From DASSFZ01 sp036514635 (GTDB taxonomy: Bacteria > Chloroflexota > Anaerolineae > Fen-1058), in contig DATBWU010000110.1 of NCBI GenBank assembly GCA_036514635.1, positions 1 to 15,348 on the forward strand: DNA of 15,348 nucleotides, in the 5' to 3' direction. Below are positions 1-8,081 of the stretch, piece by piece. The first letter of the stretch is position 1. Each line of letters opens with the position of its first letter. Made by a program: the position numbers and the translations under genes. Below the pieces are notes generated by a model. It made no database searches. It was not told where the DNA came from and worked only from the letters and a program-made list of their open reading frames with translations.

Positions 1-1
1 G

Positions 2-85
2 GCGCCTGTCGACCTCATCGTGTCCGCGGTACTGGCCCTGCTGTGGGTCGCCCCGGCTGAACTGAGAAAGGCATTCGTGAGATGA
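2..85 (+). CDS. C-terminal end of an unidentified membrane protein (partial)
   Basis: An open frame enters from the left edge and ends at TGA 83-85. Only 27 residues are visible. About the first 20 are hydrophobic (VDLIVSAVLALLWVAPAEL), followed by a short positively charged tail (RKAFVR), which looks like a last transmembrane helix with a cytoplasmic end. I do not recognise the family. Its stop overlaps an ATG at 82 (ATGA), which would allow coupling to the chrA-like frame downstream. Because chrA is more likely to start at GTG 190, that overlap may be chance. The piece could equally be a remnant of a decayed gene. Confidence 0.45.
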   Translation, partial: APVDLIVSAVLALLWVAPAELRKAFVR

Positions 86-189
86 ACCGGCAAGAAGGGT
101 TGGGCCGCCCCGGCGTGCGCTGTGTGCTGTCAGGCACCTGCAAGGTATTGCGGCGGGGCGGTTCAATTCGACACCCGAGGGATAAGTAC

Positions 190-848
190 GTGCATCGTCG
201 TCATAGTGACCGCAGTTCATGGTCGGTCTTTCTCATCTTCCTGCGCCTTGGCTTGACCTCCTTCGGCGGCCCCATCGCGCACTTGGGCTATTTTCGCGAC
301 GAGTTCGTCACACGACGGCGCTGGTTGTCTGAACGCAGTTATGCAGACTTGGTGGCGCTGTGCCAATTCCTGCCGGGGCCTGCAAGCAGCCAGGTCGGAA
401 TTGCCTTGGGTCTGTCCCGGTCGGGCTACGCTGGAGCGCTGGCGGCTTGGGCAGGCTTCACGCTGCCTTCGGCCATTGCCCTGATCCTGCTTGCGCTGGG
501 CATTTCCCGCTACGGCGATGCCATCTCGCCGGGAGCACTGCACGGTCTGAAAGTGGTGGCGGTCGCTGTGGTCGCCCAAGCGGTATGGGGCATGGCGCGC
601 AACCTCTGCCCGGACGTGCTGCGTGTCACCATCATGGCGATTGCGGCCTGCGTCGCCCTGCTTGTGCCGTCTGGTGGGGGCAGGTCGGCATGATTGCTGC
701 CGCTGGCATCGCCGGTCTGCTGCTGTTCAAGCCTGGTGCGGCGGTGTTATTGAGTGATTTACTGCGTGTCGGCAGCGGCCGATGGTCGGTTAATTACTGG
801 CTTTCGCAAAAATTCGAGGCAGCCGGCAAGTCCGGTTCGAAGCGTTGA
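190..848 (+). pseudogene. chrA: chrA-like chromate transporter, N-terminal half, frameshifted and truncated
   Basis: ChrA (CHR family) is an inner-membrane protein that exports chromate. The frame from GTG 190 has family hallmarks: FGGPIAHLGYF near residue 20 and CQFLPGPASSQ near residue 60, followed by hydrophobic helices. GTG 190 is preferred because GAGGG lies at 176-180 and the FLRLGLTSFGG start follows closely; ATG 82 would add 36 unlikely residues. This frame stops at 691-693. ChrA-like sequence (WGQVGMIAAAGIAGLLLFKPG) continues in another frame to TGA 846-848, consistent with loss of one base near 673-680, beside a G5 run. Even repaired, the product would be about 219 residues, against about 400 for long-form ChrA. 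The last 35 or so residues do not resemble ChrA, so a deletion junction probably lies near 735. Single-domain CHR proteins of about 200 residues exist, but the frameshift argues for a non-functional remnant. Confidence 0.75.
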
Positions 849-858
849 GGAGATGAAC

Positions 859-1284
859 ATGCATTTTATTAAGAACATTCGCTGGACCTTGTTTTTCCTG
901 ATCGTGGCAGTGTCCATAGGGGCTTACTCCATCCTGGTCGCTTACCCGCCCAGCAAGGGTAAACAAGGACGCGCCAAGGCAGTCGCATCGGAACCGATAT
1001 CGGCGGCGGAAGAACTGAACGCCGTTGCGCTGTATTCCATGACCTGCGCGGCATGCCACGGCCAGCGGCTAGAGGGCGGGGTCGGGCCGTCGCTCGTCGG
1101 CATCGGATCACGCATTCCCCCTACCAAAATCGAACGAATCGCTCAGCGCGGCAAAGGGAAAAACAAACCTGTTTCCATGCCCCCTGGGCTTGCCACGCCT
1201 GAAGAGGCGCGCCTGCTTGCGCGCTGGCTGGCAGCCGGGCCAAAGCTCGCCGTGGATGCGCCCGAGACAGGTCAGGCGAAATGA
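859..1284 (+). CDS. Membrane-anchored single-heme c-type cytochrome
   Basis: The predicted product is a 141-residue class I cytochrome c, anchored in the inner membrane and facing the periplasm. Residues 1-9 are basic, 10-29 form an uncleaved-looking hydrophobic helix, and a Lys-rich linker follows. The heme attachment site is C63-A-A-C66-H67, followed by GPSLVGIG, typical of small class I cytochromes. M107 in VSMPPGL is the probable sixth heme ligand, and the C-terminal helix TPEEARLLARWLA fits the fold. GAGGAG at 847-852 gives 6-nt spacing to ATG 859; ATG 853 is in frame but directly abuts that site. The role is electron transfer with unknown partners. It lies between the chrA remnant and the cupredoxin-like gene, suggesting a periplasmic redox pair carried as cargo. 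The heme-protein call is firm; the physiological role is not. Confidence 0.88.
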   Translation: MHFIKNIRWTLFFLIVAVSIGAYSILVAYPPSKGKQGRAKAVASEPISAAEELNAVALYSMTCAACHGQRLEGGVGPSLVGIGSRIPPTKIERIAQRGKGKNKPVSMPPGLATPEEARLLARWLAAGPKLAVDAPETGQAK

Positions 1285-1385
1285 TGCTCCGACTTGCCGG
1301 TCATGATTTATGGGTGTCGTGGCCCTCCCTTCTAGTGACGCTGCGGGCTCTATGTTTCTTCAATCATCGCTACAGGAGAACAGTG

Positions 1386-1853
1386 ATGTCGCATAAACAC
1401 TGCAAAGCAGCTCTTTTGGGACTCGTTGCGAGCGTTGCGCTGGCATCGGCGCACCTGACACTGGCTGCCGGGCCGCAGATCGAGACGTTCACCCTCGTGA
1501 GCGGTGCGGAAGTCGGGCCGAATGGCAAATCATACTTCACCGCCGGAAACGGCCACCATGGCTTCTTCGGGCGAGGCGGGACGATCGACGGTCAACCCAA
1601 TCCCACCCTGAGGGTCAAGCAGGGCGACACAGTGAAGATCACGCTGCTCGATCTGGACCAGCGTGGGCAACCTGCACAACTCGCCGTTCCCGATCTCGGC
1701 CTTGCCACGCCCACGCTTACTCGCTCCGGTCAGAGTGACACGCTCAATTTTACAGCCAGCAGGGCTGGCACCTTCAGGTACTCCGGCGCGATCGCCTTCG
1801 ACGGACACAATCATCAGCACATGGTCGGTGAAATTGTGGTCGAAACGAAATGA
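1386..1853 (+). CDS. Exported cupredoxin-fold protein lacking type-1 copper ligands
   Basis: The product is 155 residues with a signal peptide over about residues 1-28 (basic start, hydrophobic core, LAAG). The mature part resembles a cupredoxin domain like the first domain of nitrite-reductase-like multicopper proteins: an early GxIDGxxNPTLxVKxGDTVxITL stretch, VPDLG, and a C-terminal AGTFRY...VGEIVVE strand pair. The usual ligands are absent. The His normally just before the VPDLG strand is Ala or Gln, and the Cys after GTFxY is missing; the mature chain has no Cys. It has instead His-rich patches, H57-H58 in NGHHGFFG and H141, H143, H145, M146 in DGHNHQHM. AGGAGAA at 1374-1380 supports ATG 1386. 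An in-frame ATG at 1281 overlaps the cytochrome stop but would bury the signal peptide. Possible roles are metal binding or scaffolding; electron transfer by a type-1 site looks excluded. Confidence 0.75.
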   Translation: MSHKHCKAALLGLVASVALASAHLTLAAGPQIETFTLVSGAEVGPNGKSYFTAGNGHHGFFGRGGTIDGQPNPTLRVKQGDTVKITLLDLDQRGQPAQLAVPDLGLATPTLTRSGQSDTLNFTASRAGTFRYSGAIAFDGHNHQHMVGEIVVETK

Positions 1854-1893
1854 GCCGGACATTCTTTGACTTGGTTCAACTGACGGAGGGGAA

Positions 1894-3148
1894 ATGTCGC
1901 GCAAGACACTGAAGTGGCTAGGCCTGGCGGCCCTTGCGGCCATCATCGTTGCCGGCGCTGGTGCGGCCTATTGGCGCCAGCAAGCCGCACAGGCGGATGC
2001 TTACACCACGGTCAAGGTAACGCGCGGCGATATCCGCGACACCGTGTCGGCCTTGGGCACGCTGGTGCCGTCGCAATACGTCGACGTCGGCGCCCAGGTC
2101 TCCGGCCAGCTCATCGAGCTGCCGGTCAAGCTAGGCGATACCGTGAAGCAGGGTCAACTGGTCGGGGTCATCGATCCGACGCCGTACACGGCCAAGGTGG
2201 CCCAGGATCGCGCGCAGATTGCCGACCTGCAGGCGCAACTGGCGCAGTCGCAGGCGACGCTTGCGCTCGCCCGCTGGACTTACGCGAGCAACAGCACCTT
2301 GGCCGCGCAAGGCGCAGCCACCGGACAGGCACGCGAGCAAAGCCAGGCGAATCTGAAGGTGGCGGTGAACGCGGTGGCGTCGCTGCAGGCGCAGATCGAC
2401 AAGGCGAACAACATCCTCAAGGTCGATCAGGCCAACCAGGGCTACACCCGGATCGTGGCGCCCATCGCCGGGCTAGTGATCTCGCCCACGAGCGCGAACT
2501 ACGGCGCCGCCTGGAACAAGCTGGATATCGCACGACGGGGTCAGACTCTCAACGCCAACCAGAATGCCCCCGTGCTCATGCGTATCGCCAACATGGATCG
2601 CATGGTGGTGCGCGCCCAGGTCTCCGAAGCCGACGTTGCCCGGCTCAAGACCGGCATGCCAGTCGATTTCATCACCCTCGGCCGGCCCGATCGTCGTATC
2701 AAAGCCCAGCTCGGTGCCATCGAGGCTACGCCGGAACTGGTCAACGGCGCGATCTTCTACGACGCCGTTTTCGAGGTCCCCAACGCCGATCACAGCCTGC
2801 TGCCGCAGATGACCACGCAGGTGTTCTTCGTGGTGGCACAGGCCAGCAATGCCTTGATCGTGCCGCTCACGGCGCTGTCTTCGATCCAGCGCCAGAACGG
2901 CGTGGGTATGCCCGGTTGTCCCGCCGCTGCGGCGGTCGGAAATGCCGACTGCGTCCAGGTGCTGATCGGGGGCAAGCCGGTGGCCCGAACGGTGAAGGTG
3001 GGCGTGAAGGACGAGGTCAACGCACAGATTCTCGAAGGTCTCGAGGCGGGCGATCAGGTCATCGTCGGCGCGACCGGCACGACCGCCGCCAGCGGCAGTG
3101 GCAGTGGCACCGGCGGCGGCAAGGGCAAAGGCAAAGGAGCCGGCAGCG

Positions 3149-3165
<17 letters not shown>
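1894..3165 (+). CDS. macA: MacA-like periplasmic adaptor of a tripartite efflux pump
   Basis: This 423-residue membrane-fusion (HlyD/RND adaptor) protein would link the MacB-like transporter to the outer-membrane channel. Residues 8-26 are the N-terminal membrane anchor. A lipoyl half follows (GQVIxL-type motif, GDTVKQGQLVGVID), then a long Ala/Gln-rich alpha-hairpin (about 100-185), the second lipoyl half (APIAGLVIS, 189-197), a beta-barrel and a membrane-proximal domain. GGAGG at 1885-1889 precedes the start. Residues about 200-216 (NYGAAWNKLDIARRG) interrupt the second lipoyl half relative to what I recall of E. coli MacA; similar inserts may exist in other homologues. C342 and C353 could form a periplasmic disulfide. 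The tail from 401 is a Gly-Ser/Gly-Lys low-complexity run whose codons contain the macB ribosome-binding site. The gene is 40 nt after the cupredoxin-like gene and overlaps macB. The substrate is unknown; macrolides or peptides are only family precedents. Confidence 0.9.
3094..3141 (+). repeat. Hexanucleotide GGCNNN repeat encoding the Gly-rich tail of MacA
   Basis: Eight consecutive hexamers beginning GG run in frame: GGCAGT twice, GGCACC, GGCGGC, GGCAAG, GGCAAA twice, and GGAGCC. They encode a Gly-Ser then Gly-Lys tail from MacA residue 401. Such a repeat could expand or contract by replication slippage in 6-nt steps without breaking the frame. Confidence 0.7.
3133..3139 (+). promoter_or_regulatory. 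Ribosome-binding site of macB inside macA
   Basis: AAAGGAG lies in the macA tail codons with GGAG 9 nt before ATG 3149. It supports this start over the in-frame GTG 3176, which would shorten the N-terminus by 9 residues. Confidence 0.6.
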
Positions 3166-5119
<1,954 letters not shown>

Positions 5120-5121
5120 CC

Positions 5122-6519
5122 ATGATTGACCTTCTTAACATGCAGAGATGGAGCGGCCTGATCGCCGCCTTGTTGCTCGCCGGCTGCGCGGTCGGGCCGA
5201 CCTATGAGCGCCCGGCAGTCGAATCGCCGAGCGACTGGGTGGCTGACAAGGCCGATGCCCGCTGGCCCGCGATCGACTGGTGGACCGCTTTCCGTGACCC
5301 GGTACTCGACCGGCTGGTAATCGAGGCCCTGGCCAACAATCACGATCTCAAGGCCGCGGTGCAACGGATCGCCCAAGCGCGGGCACTGGCCCAAGTCGCC
5401 GGCGCGGCTCACTACCCGAGCTTGTCAGCTAGTGCCCAGGCCAGTCGGCAAAACAATTCCAACAACAATCTCAACGGAAAATTCGTTACGCCCAACAGTT
5501 ACCAGGCGGGACTCACCGCGAGCTACGTGCTCGACCTGTTCGGCCTGAATCGCGACCAGGCCGAGGCGGCAGCTGCGAAGCTGAAGGGTAGCGAGTTCGA
5601 GCGCCAAACCGTCGAACTCGGCGTGGCGGCGGTCACGGCGAGCAGCTACTTCAAATTCGCCGCGCTCGACGCGCGACTCGCAGTCGCGAAGGAGACGTTG
5701 GCCAAGGCCCGCCATGCAGCTGAACTCGTGCGCACACGGCAGCAAGCCGGCATGGCGACGGCACTCCAGGTCGCTCAACAGCAAGCCGAAGTCGCCTCGC
5801 TCCAGGCAGCAATTCCGACGCTCCAAACACAGCGCCGCCAGGTCCTCAATGCGCTCGCCATGCTTGCCGGACATCTGCCCGATGGATTTGATGTCAAGCC
5901 GACCGCGATTGCACAACTTGGTCTGCCCCAAGCCCCGGCCGGCCTGCCGTCCGCGCTGCTGGAGCGCCGTCCGGACATCCTGCGCGCGGAGGCGGCGCTG
6001 GCGGGCGCCAATGCCGACATACGCGCCGCCACTGCCGCGCTGTTCCCGCGCATCAACCTCACCGCCCAAGGCGGCTATGCCAGCGCTGCCTTGCGCCAAC
6101 TCTTCGATCCCGGCAACACGTTTTACAGTTTGGCGGCAGGGCTGACAGCGCCTCTCTTCGAAGGCGGGAAATTGCGAGGCGAGCTCGCTTACACCGAGGC
6201 TCGTTACGGCGAGCTCGTGCAGAATTATCGTCAAACCGTACTCGCGGCCTTCACCGACGTGGAAAACGCTCTGACGGCCCAGCGCAATACGGACGACACG
6301 CTAGTTGCACAACGTGACGCCGTCACTCAGGCCACGCTCGCCTACTCGCTCGCCGAATTCCAGTACGAGCAGGGTATGGTCGATTATCTGGCGGTGCTCA
6401 CCGCGCAGCGCAGCCTGCTCGCTGCAGACGACGCCGAGGCTCAGGCGCGATTTGCACGCCTTGACGCTGCAGTGTCTGTCTATCAGGCGCTGGGGGGCGG
6501 CTGGAACATCCCCCAATGA
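5122..6519 (+). CDS. NodT-family outer-membrane efflux channel lipoprotein
   Basis: The 465-residue product is an outer-membrane factor (TolC-like fold, NodT/OprM group) that should complete the MacAB pump. The N-terminus is a lipoprotein signal with lipobox LAGC, lipidated at C22, then the typical VGPTYERP motif. Two repeated outer-membrane-efflux halves follow, rich in Ala/Gln coiled coil, with the LLERRPDILRAEAALAGANADI segment and the Phe-Pro-Arg-Ile element characteristic of the family. GGAG 5113-5116 precedes ATG 5122, only 2 nt after the macB stop. ATG 5140 is also in frame but has no ribosome-binding site. The position directly after macB argues that MacA, MacB and this channel act together. 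E. coli MacAB instead borrows TolC, so a dedicated channel makes this set self-contained and suits transfer between hosts. Confidence 0.92.
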   Translation: MIDLLNMQRWSGLIAALLLAGCAVGPTYERPAVESPSDWVADKADARWPAIDWWTAFRDPVLDRLVIEALANNHDLKAAVQRIAQARALAQVAGAAHYPSLSASAQASRQNNSNNNLNGKFVTPNSYQAGLTASYVLDLFGLNRDQAEAAAAKLKGSEFERQTVELGVAAVTASSYFKFAALDARLAVAKETLAKARHAAELVRTRQQAGMATALQVAQQQAEVASLQAAIPTLQTQRRQVLNALAMLAGHLPDGFDVKPTAIAQLGLPQAPAGLPSALLERRPDILRAEAALAGANADIRAATAALFPRINLTAQGGYASAALRQLFDPGNTFYSLAAGLTAPLFEGGKLRGELAYTEARYGELVQNYRQTVLAAFTDVENALTAQRNTDDTLVAQRDAVTQATLAYSLAEFQYEQGMVDYLAVLTAQRSLLAADDAEAQARFARLDAAVSVYQALGGGWNIPQ

Positions 6520-6546
6520 ATGAAGACTTGGCTGAGGCCAAACGGT

Positions 6547-6561
6547 GAACCCGTGGGGTTC
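6547..6561. repeat. Perfect 6-bp inverted repeat (GAACCC-GTG-GGGTTC)
   Basis: The arms GAACCC 6547-6552 and GGGTTC 6556-6561 are exact reverse complements around GTG. It lies 28 nt after the efflux-operon stop, so it could form a small hairpin in the mRNA. No T-run follows directly, so a classical rho-independent terminator is not supported. It abuts the 6562-6577 palindrome. Confidence 0.5.
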
Positions 6562-6577
6562 TTGCTCAATTGGGCAA
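6562..6577. promoter_or_regulatory. Candidate operator palindrome upstream of the LysR gene
   Basis: TTGCTCAATTGGGCAA matches its own reverse complement at 14 of 16 positions. It sits 65 nt before the lysR start and covers a possible -35 element, where LysR-family autoregulatory sites often lie. It does not fit a simple T-N11-A LysR box, so the binding protein is an inference. Confidence 0.4.
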
Positions 6578-6591
6578 CCACACCTTATAGC
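6562..6591 (+). promoter_or_regulatory. Weak sigma-70-like promoter candidate for lysR
   Basis: TTGCTC (6562-6567, 3/6 matches to consensus) is followed after 18 bp by TATAGC (6586-6591, 4/6 matches). The match is weak. It is supported mainly by position, in the only sizeable gap between the efflux genes and lysR, and by overlap with the palindrome. Confidence 0.25.
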
Positions 6592-6642
6592 TGCTTTTTC
6601 TGACGAAATGTGCGGGTATGGCTCACGCCAAAGCGCATAAAC

Positions 6643-7545
6643 ATGGAACTACGACACCTCCGCTATTTCATCGCCGTGGCAGAAGAACTCCACTTCGCCC
6701 GCGCGGCCGAACGCCTGCACATCGAGCAGTCGCCGCTATCGCGCGCCATCAAGGACCTGGAATACGACTTGGGCGTACAACTGTTCGAGCGCACTACGAG
6801 GAGCACCCGGTTGACATGGGCTGGACAGGTATTCCTGGACGAGGCGCGGCGGGTGCTATCCACCTTGGAACAGGCCAAGGCCAGTGCCAAGGCTGCGGCC
6901 ACTGGCTATCGTGGCACGCTGCGCATCGCGCTGTCCGATGGTATCGCCCCGCCACGACTCGCCGCTCTGCTCGCGCAAAATCGCGAAGAAGAGCCGGAGG
7001 TGGAAATCCGTTTGTTCGAAACGACGCTGGCTCAGCAGTTGAAAGGGCTATGCAGCGGCCTGTACGACGCCGGATTCGCCCATGCGGCCGAGGTCGGCGA
7101 AGACATCATCGCCGAACCGGTGTGGACCGATCCGCTGGTGATTGCTGTTCCCGCGCGGCATCCGCTGCTGGCGCATAAGCGCATTCCCTTGGAGGAGTTG
7201 ATCCGCTACCCGCTGGTGCTATGTCACCCGGAAGCCTGCGAAGGCTGTCACAGGCAACTCGAACGGATATTGCGCACCGCGAATGTGGAGCCCATCGTGG
7301 CGGAGCACGTTACCACCTTCAATCTGATGATGATTTTGGTAGCTGCGGGCTACGGGCTGGGATTCGCCAACGAATCGCAGATGACGGTCTGCCGTCACCC
7401 GGAGGTTGTGGCTCGCCCACTGGCGGGGCGAGCCCTCATGCTGAGCACCTACCTGCTGCGTCCCAATACGGAATCCTCCGAACCGTTGAGCCGCTTCATC
7501 GCCCGAGCGCTTGAGACAACCGTCAGTCCCGCAATCACCAAATGA
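6643..7545 (+). CDS. LysR-family transcriptional regulator (TraR position of Tn4371-like ICEs)
   Basis: The 300-residue product is a full-length LysR-type regulator. The N-terminal winged helix-turn-helix (residues about 1-60) reads MELRHLRYFIAVAEE, then the HTH AERLHIEQSPLSRAIKDLE and VQLFERTTRSTRLTWAG. The rest is the periplasmic-binding-like effector domain. ATG 6643 matches the family start; GTG 6610 would add 11 residues (MRVWLTPKRIN) that are not family-like. No strong ribosome-binding site is visible. The effector domain has an unusual cluster C194-H195...C199-E-G-C202-H203. The gene is followed by an ATGA overlap into the lipoprotein gene and precedes traG. In Tn4371-like elements a LysR regulator called TraR occupies this place, so control of the transfer genes is likely; control of the upstream pump is also possible. 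The family call is firm; the targets are inferred. Confidence 0.9.
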   Translation: MELRHLRYFIAVAEELHFARAAERLHIEQSPLSRAIKDLEYDLGVQLFERTTRSTRLTWAGQVFLDEARRVLSTLEQAKASAKAAATGYRGTLRIALSDGIAPPRLAALLAQNREEEPEVEIRLFETTLAQQLKGLCSGLYDAGFAHAAEVGEDIIAEPVWTDPLVIAVPARHPLLAHKRIPLEELIRYPLVLCHPEACEGCHRQLERILRTANVEPIVAEHVTTFNLMMILVAAGYGLGFANESQMTVCRHPEVVARPLAGRALMLSTYLLRPNTESSEPLSRFIARALETTVSPAITK

Positions 7546-7556
7546 AAGATCATGCG

Positions 7557-7799
7557 ATGAAAACATTCCCTGCGTTGTTGCTTGCCATCGTGCTAACTGC
7601 CTGCGGTCAATCTGCTCCCACCGATACCGTCGATTCGTTAGCGGCCAACCCCGAACGATTGAAGGAACTGCGCCAGCAGTGCAAAGCCGACCGCGCGAAA
7701 CTGGGCGACGCGTTGTGCAACGCAGTGGCCGAAGCCACACGCAAACGCTTCATGGGCAACGGCACGCCGTACACGCCCGAGTCGGCCCCAAAGAACTAA
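7557..7799 (+). CDS. EexN/TrbK-like entry-exclusion lipoprotein
   Basis: The 80-residue product has a short lipoprotein signal (MKTFPALLLAIVLTAC, lipidation at C16) and a charged helical body, DSLAANPERLKELRQQCKADRAKLGDALCNAVAEA. The pattern of C42 and C54 around a Lys/Arg-rich helix resembles EexN-family lipoproteins, which block uptake of a second copy of the same element by the donor cell, as TrbK does in RP4. The start is uncertain: ATG 7542 overlaps the lysR stop (ATGA) but adds MKDHA before the signal, whereas ATG 7557 has GAAAG 8 nt upstream and gives a normal signal. It lies between lysR and the traG leader. The lipoprotein call is strong; the exclusion function is inferred from similarity and context. 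Confidence 0.75.
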   Translation: MKTFPALLLAIVLTACGQSAPTDTVDSLAANPERLKELRQQCKADRAKLGDALCNAVAEATRKRFMGNGTPYTPESAPKN

Positions 7800-8081
7800 T
7801 TTCACGCAGGTAGCGACACTGCGGCCAGTCAATGCCCGCCGTATGGCTCGGTACGTGCCGATCCCTCACGTCGGCAAAAAATCTTCCAACAAATCACCCT
7901 ACACGCCGCAGCCCACTGTTCTTTGCAGCGATGCGCTCCGCTTTTCCCCAGCTAGAAATCTTGTTTTCTTCGTCTCCGCTATCCCGATAACGGTCTTTGA
8001 CCGGCACTGAGTTGACACCGAACCTCACGTCTGCAGCACGTCTTTGTGCGCGCGATGTGCAGAAGATATTCGGAGGTCGAG
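7800..8081 (+). promoter_or_regulatory. Gene-free leader upstream of traG with inverted repeats
   Basis: These 282 nt contain no convincing gene. They hold TCGG-N6-CCGA (7848-7861), an overlapping six-bp stem TGCCGA-N9-TCGGCA (7856-7876) followed by an A-run, a pyrimidine-rich stretch (about 7935-7980), and a perfect CGGTC-TTT-GACCG repeat (7991-8003). A TTGACA at 8012-8017 resembles a -35 box, but no good -10 lies 16-18 bp downstream. Since traG and trb genes are tightly coupled afterwards, the transfer-operon promoter is most likely here. Exact promoter position is not resolvable by eye. Confidence 0.45.

Noticed and set aside
82..189. N-terminal extension of the chrA frame from ATG 82
   Set aside because: The 36 extra residues are Arg/Gly-rich and unlike ChrA; GTG 190 has a better ribosome-binding site and gives a family-like start.
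1281..1385. Upstream ATG 1281 for the cupredoxin-like gene, overlapping the cytochrome stop
   Set aside because: It would place 35 residues before the signal peptide. ATG 1386 has AGGAGAA at good spacing.
5425..6234. 269-codon minus-strand open frame opposite the outer-membrane channel gene
   Set aside because: It is the shadow of a well-supported gene, with no family-like motifs and no ribosome-binding site context.
7856..7880. Stem TGCCGA/TCGGCA followed by an A-run read as a terminator
   Set aside because: On the + strand the run is A, not T, and on the minus strand the T-run would precede the stem, so a rho-independent terminator is not supported in either direction.
8012..8040. TTGACA as the -35 of a traG promoter
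   Set aside because: No acceptable -10 is found 16-18 bp downstream, so a defined promoter is not called.
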